This document shows, piece by piece, positions 37,753 through 47,728 of a stretch of 64,000 bases of DNA (position 1 is the stretch's first letter; each line of letters opens with the position of its first letter). Below the pieces are notes generated by a model. It was not told the DNA's origin. It searched no databases and was given only the letters and a program-made list of their open reading frames with translations. This DNA comes from Curtobacterium sp. S6 (lineage in GTDB: Bacteria; Actinomycetota; Actinomycetes; Actinomycetales; Micrococcaceae). The stretch spans positions 1 to 64,000 of the forward strand of contig NZ_KL537414.1 in the NCBI RefSeq assembly GCF_000710345.2, written 5' to 3'. Made by a program: the position numbers and the translations under genes.

Positions 37753-40302
37753 ATGGATTTTCTGCGCGACTCTTCGTTCCTGACACCGCCCAGCTCCTTG
37801 TCCGACCGGCAAGGGGCCGACCAGCGCGATCCCGCGTCGTTGGTTGAAGGGCTTAACGAGCACCAGGCCGCGGCGGTGACGCACTCCGGCAGCCCGTTGC
37901 TGATCGTGGCCGGCGCGGGATCGGGCAAGACCAGGGTCCTGACCCATCGCATCGCGTACCTGCTGGCCACCGGGCGGGCGCACCAGGGCGAAATCCTCGC
38001 GATTACCTTCACCAACAAGGCCGCGGCCGAGATGCGGGAGCGCGTGGCGGAACTGGTGGGGCCGCGTGCCGAGAAAATGTGGATTTCCACGTTCCACAGT
38101 TTTTGCGTGCGTGTCCTGCGGCGCGAAGCGAAGACCATCGGCCTCAAGTCGTCGTTCTCGATCTACGACTCGGCGGACTCGCTGCGTCTGATCACGCTGA
38201 TCTCCAAGGAATTCGAGCTGGATTCCAAGCGGTTCGCGCCCAAGGCCGTTCTGAACGCCATCTCCGCGTTGAAGAACGAACTGATCGATGCGGAGGAGAA
38301 CGCGACGTCGGCGTCGAGCACGGACCCGTGGGAATCCACCGTGGCCCGCGTGTACAGCGAATATACGCGGCGGCTCAGGGCGGCCAACGCCCTCGACTTC
38401 GATGACCTCATTTCCCAGACCGTCTTCATGCTGCGTGCCTTCCCGCAGGTGGCCGAGTACTACCGGCGCCGGTTCCGGCATATTCTCGTCGACGAATATC
38501 AGGACACCAACCACGCGCAGTATGCCCTGGTGCGCGAGCTGACCGGGCACGACGCCGTCGCCCCGGGCACGGATAACCCGTACCCGTCGGCCTCGGAACC
38601 GGCGGAGCTCACCGTCGTCGGCGACTCCGATCAGTCCATTTATGCTTTCCGCGGGGCGGACATCCGCAACATCACCGATTTCGAGCGAGACTACCCCCAG
38701 GCCAGGACCATTCTTCTGGAGCAGAACTATCGCTCGACCCAGACGATCCTGACGGCCGCGAATGCCGTGATCGAACGCAATCCGAACCGGCGGGACAAGA
38801 AGCTGTGGACGGCCTCCGGCGACGGCGTCCCGATCGTCGGCTATGTCGCCGAGAATGAGCACGCCGAAGCCCGCTTCATCGCCGAGGAGATTGACCGGCT
38901 GCGGGACGAGGAAGGCGTGGCCCCGGGCGATATCGCGGTCTTCTACCGGACCAACGCCCAATCGCGTTCCCTCGAAGAGATCTTGATGCGGGTCGGGTTG
39001 CCGTACCGGGTCGTCGGTGGGACGAGGTTCTACGAGCGCAAAGAGATCAAGGACGCGCTGTCCTACCTCAGGGCCCTCATGAACCCGGACGATGACATCA
39101 GCGTGCGTCGGATCCTTAACGAACCCAAGCGGGGCATCGGGGCCCGGTCGGAAGGCGCGATCGCCAACCTCGCGTCCCGGAACAGGTCGTCGTTCATGGC
39201 GGCGGCACGCCAGGCCGAGGAAGCCCCCGGCCTGGCTGCGGCCGGAGCGAAAAAGATCTCGGCTTTCGTGACCCTCATGGATGATCTGGGGCAGATCGCA
39301 GCGACCGAGACCGCAGCGACGTCGCTCGAAGCGGTGCTGGAGCAGTCCGGGTACCTCGAAGCCCTCCGGACCTCGGATGATCCGCAGGACGAGTCGCGCG
39401 TGGAGAACCTCGCCGAACTGGTCGCGGTGGTTCGCGAATTCGAGCGCGACCAGCCCGAGGCCGGCCTTGGCGCGTTCTTGGAGCACGTGTCCTTGGTCGC
39501 GGACGCCGATCAAATCCCCAACCGGCCCAAACACGATGACGAGGAAGAGGGCGGGGTCTCCGCCGCCCAGGTCGCGCGGGAGGTCGCCGAGGCGCGTGCC
39601 GAAGGCGTGGTCACGCTGATGACCCTGCACACCGCCAAGGGTTTGGAATTTCCGGTGGTCTTCCTGACGGGCATGGAACACGGTATTTTCCCCCACCAGC
39701 GAGCCCTGACCAACGACGACGAGATGAGCGAAGAACGACGCATCGCCTACGTGGGGCTGACCCGCGCGATGCAACGCCTCTACCTGACGCGGGCCGAATC
39801 GCGTTCCATGTGGGGGCAGGGGCAGTTTAATCCGCCGTCGCCCTTCCTGGAAGAGATCCCCGAGCACCTCATCGAGTGGAAGCGGCTCGGCTCCGCCGGC
39901 TTCGGGTCCGGGTTCGGTTCGGCCGTTTACGGGTCGGGCGGATTCTCCGGGGGAAGCCCCCGAGGCGGCCGGACCTCGTGGGCGGACTCCTCCTCGTGGG
40001 GCGGCAGAGGGTCCGGATCGGCAAACCGGCCGGCCGCGGCGAGCCAGGACGCCGGATACGGCCGCGGGATCGAGGGCTCGCCGAACCTCGGATCGCGGGC
40101 GACCAAGGCCTCCCGGGTTCAGCAGTCCAAGGAGATCCCGTCCCTGGCCATCGGCGACACCGTGGAGCATAAGACGTTCGGGCGCGGACGCGTCGTCGCG
40201 CTGGAAGGCGGCGGGGACAAGACCGTTGCCAAGGTGAAATTCTCGAGCGAAGAAAAGCGGTTGCTCCTCCGGTACGCGCCGTTGACCAAGGTGGAATCCT
40301 AG
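37753..40302 (+). CDS. pcrA: ATP-dependent DNA helicase PcrA/UvrD
   Basis: An 849-residue superfamily 1A helicase that unwinds DNA 3' to 5' in nucleotide excision repair, plasmid replication and removal of RecA. The Walker A motif is GAGSGKT near 54-60. TFTNKAAAEM (Ia), VDEYQDTN (II), GDSDQSIYAFRGAD (III), EQNYRS (IV), TLHTAKGLEFPVVF (V) and ERRIAYVGLTRA (VI) are all visible. A Gly/Ser-rich linker (~690-775) leads to a C-terminal Tudor-like domain typical of PcrA. TAGACT at 37738-37743 and GGGGGAAG sit just before the ATG. Confidence 0.96.
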   Translation: MDFLRDSSFLTPPSSLSDRQGADQRDPASLVEGLNEHQAAAVTHSGSPLLIVAGAGSGKTRVLTHRIAYLLATGRAHQGEILAITFTNKAAAEMRERVAELVGPRAEKMWISTFHSFCVRVLRREAKTIGLKSSFSIYDSADSLRLITLISKEFELDSKRFAPKAVLNAISALKNELIDAEENATSASSTDPWESTVARVYSEYTRRLRAANALDFDDLISQTVFMLRAFPQVAEYYRRRFRHILVDEYQDTNHAQYALVRELTGHDAVAPGTDNPYPSASEPAELTVVGDSDQSIYAFRGADIRNITDFERDYPQARTILLEQNYRSTQTILTAANAVIERNPNRRDKKLWTASGDGVPIVGYVAENEHAEARFIAEEIDRLRDEEGVAPGDIAVFYRTNAQSRSLEEILMRVGLPYRVVGGTRFYERKEIKDALSYLRALMNPDDDISVRRILNEPKRGIGARSEGAIANLASRNRSSFMAAARQAEEAPGLAAAGAKKISAFVTLMDDLGQIAATETAATSLEAVLEQSGYLEALRTSDDPQDESRVENLAELVAVVREFERDQPEAGLGAFLEHVSLVADADQIPNRPKHDDEEEGGVSAAQVAREVAEARAEGVVTLMTLHTAKGLEFPVVFLTGMEHGIFPHQRALTNDDEMSEERRIAYVGLTRAMQRLYLTRAESRSMWGQGQFNPPSPFLEEIPEHLIEWKRLGSAGFGSGFGSAVYGSGGFSGGSPRGGRTSWADSSSWGGRGSGSANRPAAASQDAGYGRGIEGSPNLGSRATKASRVQQSKEIPSLAIGDTVEHKTFGRGRVVALEGGGDKTVAKVKFSSEEKRLLLRYAPLTKVES

Positions 40303-40404
40303 GCGCCGCGGGCCGAAAATCGGCCTACGGTCCCCGTAAACCGGCTGTGACAAGTGGAAATACTCGGTAAGGTGTTGTAGCGACCACACCACCGAAGGAT
40401 TTTC

Positions 40405-41829
40405 ATGACCTCGCATTCGGGCACCGCCGGTACCGTCGACCCCTCCGGAGACCATGCTGGCGCGGGGGAGGCCCCCGCAGAGCAGAGGCGCAAGGCGGTG
40501 GTCTCCAGCTTTCTCGGAAACTTCGTCGAGTGGTTCGACTACGGCGCCTACAGTTACCTCGCCGTCACGATCGCCGCGGCCTTTTTCCCCGGGGATACCG
40601 AAAATTCCCTCTTCATGACCTTCGCGCTTTTCGCCGTGAGTTTTTTGATTCGCCCGTTCGGCGCGTTCTTTTGGGGGCACTGGGGCGACAAATTTGGCCG
40701 CACCAAAACGCTCGCTTGGTCTATTCTCCTGATGACGGGAGCGACGTTCCTGATCGGTTGCTTGCCTGGTGCGTCGACGATCGGCATGGCGGCCCCCATC
40801 CTGTTGCTGGTCTTCCGGCTGATCCAAGGGTTTTCGGCCGCGGGCGAGTACGCGGGTGCCTCGGCGTTACTCTCGGAATTCGCGCCCCGGGGTAAGCGGG
40901 GTCGATTCGCGGCGATCGTCCCGGCCTCTACCGCCTCCGGATTGCTCCTCGGTTCGCTCTCGGCGACGCTCCTGTACGGGTTGCTCGACGAGTCGTCGAT
41001 GGAATCCTGGGGATGGCGGCTTCCCTTCCTGGTGGCGGGCCCGTTGGGGCTGGTCGGGTTGTATATCCGGCGCAAGATCGACGACACCCCGGCGTTCCAG
41101 GCCCACACGACCCGGCAGATGGCGATCGTGGAGCGGGGCCAGAAGCCGCCGTCGCCGACGCTCCAGCTGGTCACCAAGAACCTGCCCGAGCTGATCCAGG
41201 GGTTCGGGATCGTCCTTCTCAACGCCGTCGGCTTCTACGTGGTGTTGACCTTCATGCCGACCTATCTTTCGGAGAATCTCGGCTACGACGCCACGGCCTC
41301 GCAATTGGCGACCACGATCTCGCTCGTCACGTACATCTCGTTCATCTTCCTCACGGGGAGGATCGCGGATCGTATCGGCCGCCGAAGCACCCTGATCCTG
41401 GCCTCGGCGACATTCCTGGTGCTGAGCGTCCCCGCGTTCCTGGTCATGGGGACGGGGCACTACTGGCTCGCGGTCCTGGTCCTCGTGGTGATGGGTGCCT
41501 TCCTGTCCCTCAACGACGGCGCGCTTCCGTCCGCGGTCTCGGAGCTGTACCCCACCGCGGTCCGCTTCAGCGGCTTCGCGCTGGTGTTCAACATCGGCAA
41601 CGCGCTCTTTGGAGGACCGATGAGCGCCCTCAATACGTGGCTGATTTCGGCGACCGGGAACACCCTGTGGCCCGCCTATATCTTGATGGCGGCGGCCCTC
41701 CTGGCCCTGATCGCCGTGTTGTGGTCCAAGGATCGTTCGAGGACGGAGATCGACGACGTCGCACCGACCGCAGGCGACGCGGAGGGCCGGCCTGGGCCGG
41801 CCGAGGAATCCGCTCCGAGCGGCCGGTGA
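40405..41829 (+). CDS. MHS-family MFS transporter (ProP-like)
   Basis: A 474-residue metabolite-proton symporter. The early GNFVEWFDYGAYSYLAV, then GHWGDKFGRTKTL, RLIQGFSAAGEYAGA and the YPTAVRFSGFAL motif mark the MHS family. This family holds ProP (proline, betaine), KgtP and citrate carriers. A role in osmolyte or carboxylate uptake is likely. The position before sucCD could hint at a dicarboxylate, but the promoter and the 257-nt gap argue against an operon. AAGGA precedes the ATG. Confidence 0.87.
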   Translation: MTSHSGTAGTVDPSGDHAGAGEAPAEQRRKAVVSSFLGNFVEWFDYGAYSYLAVTIAAAFFPGDTENSLFMTFALFAVSFLIRPFGAFFWGHWGDKFGRTKTLAWSILLMTGATFLIGCLPGASTIGMAAPILLLVFRLIQGFSAAGEYAGASALLSEFAPRGKRGRFAAIVPASTASGLLLGSLSATLLYGLLDESSMESWGWRLPFLVAGPLGLVGLYIRRKIDDTPAFQAHTTRQMAIVERGQKPPSPTLQLVTKNLPELIQGFGIVLLNAVGFYVVLTFMPTYLSENLGYDATASQLATTISLVTYISFIFLTGRIADRIGRRSTLILASATFLVLSVPAFLVMGTGHYWLAVLVLVVMGAFLSLNDGALPSAVSELYPTAVRFSGFALVFNIGNALFGGPMSALNTWLISATGNTLWPAYILMAAALLALIAVLWSKDRSRTEIDDVAPTAGDAEGRPGPAEESAPSGR

Positions 41830-42086
41830 GGGATGGGCTCGGGCCGTCGACTATCTGCACTCGTGGCGAACGGCGCGTGAATTGTGACTCACCCGCGGGA
41901 TCTCGGGGCGAAACTCGCCGCCATGGTTAGGGTGCCTGTGACCATCTGAGTTAGAGTCACACCAGGGGAGCGCTGTCTCCCGCGATGATCCATGGGTCAC
42001 GGCGGAGGCTGGCGTTCCACGATAATCAGGCCGGATGGGCTGGACGGTTCACCCGGCACGACTTCGACGAAGAAGGACACATATCC

Positions 42087-43256
42087 GTGGACCTGTTTGA
42101 ATTCCAGGCACGCGATCTCTTCGAGAAGCACGGTGTACCCGTACTTCAAGGGATCGTCGCCGAAACTCCTGAAGAAGCTAAAGCTGCCGCCGAGAAGATC
42201 GGCGGCGTGACCGTCGTCAAGGCGCAGGTTAAGGTTGGCGGCCGCGGCAAGGCCGGCGGCGTCAAGGTCGCCAAGACCGCCGATGAAGCTTACGAGTATG
42301 CCTCCCAGATCCTGGGCATGGATATCAAGGGCCACACCGTTCACCGTGTGATGATCGCCCAGGGCGCCGATATTGCCGAGGAATACTACTTCTCGGTTCT
42401 GCTGGATCGCGCCAACCGTTCGTACCTGGCCATGTGCTCGGTCGAGGGTGGCATGGAGATCGAGCAGCTCGCGGTCGAGCGCCCCGATGCGCTCGCTCGC
42501 GTCGAGGTCGACCCGGCCAAGGGCTTGGACGCCGAGAAGGCGGCCGAAATCGTCGCCGCCGCCGGCTTCCCCGAGGAGCTTCGCGGCAAGGTCGCCGATG
42601 TCCTCGTCAAGCTCGGCGTGGTCTTCGATAAGGAAGACGCGACCCTGGTCGAGGTCAACCCCTTGGTCAAGACCGGCGAGGGCGAGATCCTGGCGCTCGA
42701 CGGCAAGGTCTCCCTCGACGACAACGCCGAATTCCGCCACGAGGACCACGCGGGACTCGAGGACAAGTCGGCCACCGATCCGCTCGAGGCCAAGGCCAAG
42801 GAAAACGACCTCAACTACGTCAAGCTGGACGGCGAGGTTGGAATCATCGGTAACGGTGCCGGCCTCGTGATGTCCACGCTCGACGTCGTGGCCTACGCGG
42901 GCGAGAAGCACGGCAACGTCAAGCCGGCGAACTTCCTCGATATCGGTGGCGGAGCCTCGGCCGAGGTCATGGCCAACGGGCTCGACGTGATCCTCGGTGA
43001 CGAGCAGGTCAAGTCCGTGTTCGTCAACGTCTTCGGCGGCATCACCGCGTGCGATGCCGTGGCCAACGGGATCGTCAAGGCCCTCGAGATCCTCGGCGAC
43101 CAGGCGACCAAGCCGCTCGTCGTCCGTCTCGACGGCAATAACGTTGAAGAGGGACGTCGCATCCTGGACGAGGCCAACCACCCGTTGGTTACCCAGGCGA
43201 AGACCATGGACTCGGGCGCCGATAAGGCCGCCGAGCTGGCCCACCAGGCTTCCTAA
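42087..43256 (+). CDS. sucC: Succinate-CoA ligase, ADP-forming, beta subunit
   Basis: A 389-residue subunit of succinyl-CoA synthetase, which makes ATP from succinyl-CoA in the TCA cycle. The ATP-grasp domain (1-~230) starts with the family sequence [18 protein letters not shown] and contains [16 protein letters not shown]. The C-terminal ligase domain follows, with [12 protein letters not shown] and [12 protein letters not shown]. The start is GTG 42087 with AAGGA 9 nt upstream; the longer upstream frame is not conserved. It is followed by sucD after 36 nt. Confidence 0.97.
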   Translation: MDLFEFQARDLFEKHGVPVLQGIVAETPEEAKAAAEKIGGVTVVKAQVKVGGRGKAGGVKVAKTADEAYEYASQILGMDIKGHTVHRVMIAQGADIAEEYYFSVLLDRANRSYLAMCSVEGGMEIEQLAVERPDALARVEVDPAKGLDAEKAAEIVAAAGFPEELRGKVADVLVKLGVVFDKEDATLVEVNPLVKTGEGEILALDGKVSLDDNAEFRHEDHAGLEDKSATDPLEAKAKENDLNYVKLDGEVGIIGNGAGLVMSTLDVVAYAGEKHGNVKPANFLDIGGGASAEVMANGLDVILGDEQVKSVFVNVFGGITACDAVANGIVKALEILGDQATKPLVVRLDGNNVEEGRRILDEANHPLVTQAKTMDSGADKAAELAHQAS

Positions 43257-43292
43257 GCACCCGCCGATACATCTCAAGATTCAGAGGAAAAT

Positions 43293-44210
43293 ATGTCTAT
43301 CTTTTTGAACAAGGACTCCAAGGTCATCGTTCAGGGCATCACCGGCGGCGAGGGCACCAAGCACACTGCGCGCATGCTGGCCGCCGGAACCCAGGTTGTC
43401 GGCGGCGTGAACGCACGCAAGGCCGGCACCACGGTGTCGCACAAGGCTCAGGACGGCTCCGACGTTGACCTGCCCGTCTTCGGCAAGGTTGCCGAAGCCG
43501 TGCAGGAGACCGGCGCCAATGTGTCGATCGTCTTCGTTCCGCCGGCCTTCACCAAGGACGCGGTCATCGAGGCCATTGACGCCGAGGTCCCGCTCGTCGT
43601 CGTGATCACCGAGGGCATCCCGGTTCAGGACTCGGCCGAGTTCTGGGCCCACGCCAAGGCGAAGACCGGTGCGGACGGCAAGCCGAAGACCCGCATCATC
43701 GGCCCGAACTGCCCCGGCATCATCACCCCGGGTGAATCCCTGGTCGGCATCACGCCGGCCAACATCACCGGATCGGGCAAGATCGGACTCGTCTCGAAGT
43801 CGGGCACCCTGACCTACCAGATGATGTTCGAACTGCGCGACATCGGCTTCACGACCGCGATCGGAATCGGCGGTGACCCCGTGATCGGCACGACCCACAT
43901 CGACGCCCTGGAGGCGTTCGAGGCGGATCCCGAGACCGAGGCCATCGTGATGATCGGCGAGATCGGTGGCGACGCCGAGGAGCGGGCCGCGGATTACATC
44001 AAGGCCAACGTGTCGAAGCCGGTCGTCGGCTACGTCGCGGGCTTCACCGCACCCGAGGGCAAGACCATGGGCCACGCCGGCGCCATCGTCTCCGGCTCCT
44101 CGGGCACGGCCGAAGCCAAGAAGGAGGCCCTCGAGGCCGCCGGCGTGAAGGTCGGCAAGACTCCTTCCGAGGCCGCGCAGCTCATGCGCGACATCTTCGC
44201 GGCCAAGTAG
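43293..44210 (+). CDS. sucD: Succinate-CoA ligase subunit alpha
   Basis: The 305-residue partner of SucC. It binds CoA (N-terminal Rossmann domain with [15 protein letters not shown]) and carries the phosphohistidine His261 in [18 protein letters not shown] and SKSGTLTYQ are conserved. It forms an operon with sucC and ends at a strong terminator. Confidence 0.97.
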   Translation: MSIFLNKDSKVIVQGITGGEGTKHTARMLAAGTQVVGGVNARKAGTTVSHKAQDGSDVDLPVFGKVAEAVQETGANVSIVFVPPAFTKDAVIEAIDAEVPLVVVITEGIPVQDSAEFWAHAKAKTGADGKPKTRIIGPNCPGIITPGESLVGITPANITGSGKIGLVSKSGTLTYQMMFELRDIGFTTAIGIGGDPVIGTTHIDALEAFEADPETEAIVMIGEIGGDAEERAADYIKANVSKPVVGYVAGFTAPEGKTMGHAGAIVSGSSGTAEAKKEALEAAGVKVGKTPSEAAQLMRDIFAAK

Positions 44211-44230
44211 GTCAGCGAAGCATCACCGCG

Positions 44231-44263
44231 AAGTCGCCCGGGCCGTTACGGCCCGGGCGACTT
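44231..44263 (+). terminator. Terminator of sucCD
   Basis: A perfect 15-bp stem (44231-44245 with 44249-44263) on a 3-nt TTA loop, 20 nt after the sucD stop. It lacks a long T run. Confidence 0.82.
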
Positions 44264-44359
44264 GTGCGTGAGGGGCGTTGACCGGGGGATTCGATTCAAA
44301 ATTGAAATAGCGGCGCAACGGCGGTATTCTCTGGGAAAACCGTTCGGAGGGATCGAACG

Positions 44360-45019
44360 ATGATGCTGGAGAGTGAAATGCCAAACGCCGTGAAGCCCGC
44401 CCCCGTTCTTTCTGGCACCGTAACCCGGCGCAAGTTCGCGGCAGGTATAGCGTGGGCAGTGCCGGTGGCGGCCGTCGTCACTCCGGTTCCCGCCTACGCG
44501 GCCTCCGCGTGCCTCGAAGTGACGGTTCCGAAATTTACCGACCAGAACTGGACGTTCGTCAACCCCAACCCCGCGACCCACGTGCGGCACGAGCTCGGCA
44601 CCAAATTCCTGGGCGTGGGGCGGGAACAGCGCTTCTATTCCAGGGACAATGTGTTGAGGCGCCAGCCGACGGCCACGCAGTCGCTCTCGACGATCGTCAT
44701 ACTCACCGCCGGGTGTCGGTACGCGATCTCGTACGAGGCGATCAAAGTCCAGAACAACGGCGAAAACCAGCCGGATCACACGGACCAGTGGGCCGACCTC
44801 TATATCGGCGGAACGCGGCTGTCCGGCGTCACGACGGGTGCCGCGACGCCGGAGCGGGAAGCCCTTTCCTCCAGGTCGTCCACCACCATGGTCTCCCATT
44901 TCACGCCCGCGACAACGGGTCCCGTCGAGCTCCGATTCGAGTTCACCCTGTTGGGCCCCACGGCCCCGAACTTCGGCAACGACGACATCGGGTTGTGGCA
45001 ACCGACGATCACGGTCTAG
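44360..45019 (+). CDS. Tat-exported protein of unknown function
   Basis: A 219-residue exported protein. The N-terminal region has a twin-arginine motif TRRKF (22-26), a hydrophobic core and a likely cleavage at AYA-AS near 48. The mature part of ~170 residues is rich in beta-prone stretches and has two Cys (51 and about 118) that could form a disulfide. I recognise no family. GGAGGG lies 9 nt before ATG 44360; a second ATG at 44378 also has a ribosome site. It stands alone after the sucCD terminator and converges on the VIT1-type gene. Confidence 0.75.
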   Translation: MMLESEMPNAVKPAPVLSGTVTRRKFAAGIAWAVPVAAVVTPVPAYAASACLEVTVPKFTDQNWTFVNPNPATHVRHELGTKFLGVGREQRFYSRDNVLRRQPTATQSLSTIVILTAGCRYAISYEAIKVQNNGENQPDHTDQWADLYIGGTRLSGVTTGAATPEREALSSRSSTTMVSHFTPATTGPVELRFEFTLLGPTAPNFGNDDIGLWQPTITV

Positions 45020-45031
45020 AACCGCGGCCGA

Positions 45032-46222
45032 TTACGCGGCCGACGTGCCGAAGAGGAGACCGAGCAGATAGGTGGCCGCCGCGGCCCCGTATCCGATGAA
45101 CAGCTGCCGCAATCCGCGCTTGAACGGGGATGCGCCCGAGAGCAGGCCCACCACGGCGCCCGTGCCCAGCAAGGCGATACCCACGAGCAAGAGCGACAAG
45201 ATCATGCCCGGATAGCCCGACATCCCGAAGATATAGGGCAGGATCGGGATGATCGCGCCCGAGGCGAAGAAGCAGAAGCTCGACGCCGCGGCGCCGAGAT
45301 CGGTTCCCAGGGCCACGTTTTCGGCCCCATCCTCGGACGCGTCCTCGTCGTCCCGGTGCGAGAGCGACGGGTCGCAGTCGCAGTCGAAGTAGCCGAAGCG
45401 CTCCAGGGCGCGGTGATGGGCCGCCTCTTCGCTCATGCCACGGGCCCGGTAAATCAGCTCGACCTCATTACGGTCGATATCGAGGCTCGGGGCGACGTCC
45501 AGGGTCACCTGGGTGGGGCGCGAGGCGTCCAAAAGTTCGCGCTGGGAACGGACCGAGACGAACTCACCCGCGCCCATGCTGAGCGCGCCGGCCAGCAGGC
45601 CCGCGACGCCGCTGAGGAGCACCATGTGCGGGCTCGCACCGGCCGCCCCGATGCCCATGATCAGAGCGACGTTGGAGACCAAGCCGTCGTTCGCGCCGAA
45701 CACGGCGGCCCGGAAGTTGCCGGAGAGCTTTTCGCGGCCGTTAGTGGCCAGCGCCCGGACCACCTCTTCGTGCACGGCCTCGTCGGCGGCCATGGAGTCG
45801 GTCGCATCGGGGTCTTCGTCATAGGGTGAACGGCCCTCGGATCGCTGCGCGAGGGCTAAGACGAACACGTGTCCGAAATGCTTGGCCATGAACTGCAGGG
45901 TCAGCGACGAGGCCGAGGGCCGGGGATCCTTGCTGGCGTCCGGACCCAGCAGGTCCCGCCAGTGCTGTTGGTGGCGTTTCTCGGCGTCGGCCATCTCGGC
46001 GAGGATCTGGGCGTCGCGGCCTTCGGAGCGATCCGCGAGGTAGCGGTAGACGGTCTCTTCGGAGATTTCGTCCGCCAGGTAGCGGCGCCAGCGGCGTCGT
46101 TGAGCATTGGTCGGTTCGCGGCGGGGGATCTCCGCGGAATCCCGCGGGGCCTCGAATCCGGGTTCAGAAGGGGTGGGGCTGCCGTCCTCGGCGGGGAGGG
46201 GGGTTATCGGCTTACGGCTCAT
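45032..46222 (-). CDS. Ferritin-like/VIT1-CCC1 family iron or manganese transporter
   Basis: A 396-residue fusion. Residues ~42-130 form a rubrerythrin-like four-helix domain with metal ligands such as Glu55/56, Glu76 and the Glu81-x-x-His84 pair. Residues ~155-396 form a VIT1/CCC1 membrane domain with five helices and the typical GANDGLVSNVALIMG and GAGEFVSVRSQRE. Such fusions (MbfA-like) sense or gate iron and export it. Iron handling is the likely job. The start ATG 46222 follows GGAGGAG. The DtxR-type regulator elsewhere in the window could control it, but I see no clear DtxR box. Confidence 0.86.
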   Translation of the reverse strand: MSRKPITPLPAEDGSPTPSEPGFEAPRDSAEIPRREPTNAQRRRWRRYLADEISEETVYRYLADRSEGRDAQILAEMADAEKRHQQHWRDLLGPDASKDPRPSASSLTLQFMAKHFGHVFVLALAQRSEGRSPYDEDPDATDSMAADEAVHEEVVRALATNGREKLSGNFRAAVFGANDGLVSNVALIMGIGAAGASPHMVLLSGVAGLLAGALSMGAGEFVSVRSQRELLDASRPTQVTLDVAPSLDIDRNEVELIYRARGMSEEAAHHRALERFGYFDCDCDPSLSHRDDEDASEDGAENVALGTDLGAAASSFCFFASGAIIPILPYIFGMSGYPGMILSLLLVGIALLGTGAVVGLLSGASPFKRGLRQLFIGYGAAAATYLLGLLFGTSAA

Positions 46223-46427
46223 GGGGTATCTCCTCCGGGCCGAGCGACGCGATGCCATCATCGCGGAGTCTTCGGCCCTTGAATGTTGTCCCTTAATGGG
46301 TCTTCAGGCCGAAGGTCTCGCTCGCCCGCGGGGACGCGCCGTGTGCCGCGTCGGTAACGGGTGGAATGCCGGGAGAAATCTCCAGTGTGTCGACATCCCG
46401 CTGCGACGCTCAAGGCGCCGGTGGGAA

Positions 46428-47687
46428 CTACTCCCCTTCGTTCCGGACAACTCTAGCGGAATCCTGCCGGCCAAGCATCGTCCCCGCAATAATTGCGCCG
46501 AACGCCACAATGGCGATGCAGAACCACCCGGTCATGAGCCATCCGCCGGAGATGTAGAAGTAGCCGCCGATCCACCCGATGAAGGCCGAGCCGGCGTAGT
46601 AGAACAGGTTGTACATCGCCGTTCCCTGGGCCTTGCCTTCCCCGGCCAGGAGCCCTGTCCACGCGGAGGCAGTCGAGTGGGCCGCGAAGAAGCCCATGGT
46701 GAGCAGGACGAGCCCGACGATCACGACCACGAGCGGCCGCGCGGTGGTCAACCCGATGCCCAAGATCATGACCCCCATCGAGACCACGACGGTCAGGAGA
46801 CGACCGAAGCGGGCGGAAAGACGCCCCGCGATACCCGAGGTAAAGGTTCCGGAGAGATACGCCAGGAACAACAGGGAGATGGCGACCTCGGAGAGCGAGT
46901 ACGGCGGAACCTCGAGTTTGAACCCCACGTAGTTATAGACCGTCACGAACGCGCCCATCAGGGTGAAGGCCAACAGGAAGAGGCTGATCATGCCGGAGTG
47001 GCTCAGATGGCGGCGGATCCTCCGGGCGGTCGTGCGGAGGGCGCCCCGCGAGGGGACCGGGACGAATCGTCTGGCCCGGGGGAGGAGGACCAGGAAAGCG
47101 ATCGCGGCCGCGACCGCGAGCAGGGCGACGCACGTGATGGCCATGCGCCAGTTTCCGGTGAACTGGGCGACCGGCCCGGAGATCAGGCGTCCGGCGAGCC
47201 CACCGATCGTCGTTCCCGCGACGTAGAGGCCCGTTGCCGCACCGGCGTGCAGGGCGAGGGTCTCTTCGGTGATGTAGGCGACCGCAACGCCCGCGAGCCC
47301 CGCGAGGGCCGCGCCTTGAACGAAACGCAGGACCAGCAAGAGGGAGAAGTCGGGCGTCCACGGGATGATCAACCCGAGGATGCTCGCGGTTGAGATCGCA
47401 ATGGCCATGGCCCGGGTCTTCCCCCACCGGTCCGCGACGTAGGTCCATGGAAGGGCGAAGATGGCGAGGCCGAAGGTCGCGGAGGAGACCGTGAGGGCCA
47501 CCGACGCGACGTCGCGGTCCAGATCCGCGGCGATGGACGGTAGGACCGCCTGCGGCGAATAGAGCGGGGCGAAGGTCGCCACGCCGGCGCAGAACATGGC
47601 GACCAGCATCCGCGTGAACTCCGGGGTGCCACGACGGTATCCGTGCCATGACGCGCTGTTACTGCCTGTGTCCGGGGGTGTGGACAC
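46428..47687 (-). CDS. MFS transporter (YnfM-like)
   Basis: A 419-residue major facilitator with 12 predicted helices. APLYSPQAVLPSIAADL, PWTYVADRWGKTRAM and GATGLYVAGTTIGGLAGRL resemble the YnfM/arabinose-efflux group. The substrate is unknown. The start is GTG 47687 with AGGAGA about 9 nt upstream. The TY-Chap gene ends 41 nt upstream on the same strand, so they may be co-transcribed. Confidence 0.82.
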   Translation of the reverse strand: MSTPPDTGSNSASWHGYRRGTPEFTRMLVAMFCAGVATFAPLYSPQAVLPSIAADLDRDVASVALTVSSATFGLAIFALPWTYVADRWGKTRAMAIAISTASILGLIIPWTPDFSLLLVLRFVQGAALAGLAGVAVAYITEETLALHAGAATGLYVAGTTIGGLAGRLISGPVAQFTGNWRMAITCVALLAVAAAIAFLVLLPRARRFVPVPSRGALRTTARRIRRHLSHSGMISLFLLAFTLMGAFVTVYNYVGFKLEVPPYSLSEVAISLLFLAYLSGTFTSGIAGRLSARFGRLLTVVVSMGVMILGIGLTTARPLVVVIVGLVLLTMGFFAAHSTASAWTGLLAGEGKAQGTAMYNLFYYAGSAFIGWIGGYFYISGGWLMTGWFCIAIVAFGAIIAGTMLGRQDSARVVRNEGE

Positions 47688-47728
47688 CAGGGATCATCTC
47701 CTGAACAAAGCGATGTTGGGTGAGTATG

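Noticed and set aside
40313-40327. Small hairpin GGCCGA-AAA-TCGGCC after pcrA as terminator
   Set aside because: Only 6 bp and no T run; too weak to call.
37483-40827. Very long open frame (over 1100 codons) on the minus strand opposite pcrA
   Set aside because: It is an antisense shadow of pcrA caused by high GC and codon bias; the translation has no known motif while the + strand gives a full PcrA.
46262-46310. Possible DtxR box (TTGAAT-like and CTTAA-like halves) upstream of the ferritin/VIT1 gene
   Set aside because: Only the outer few bases are symmetric; the match to the DtxR/IdeR consensus is poor.
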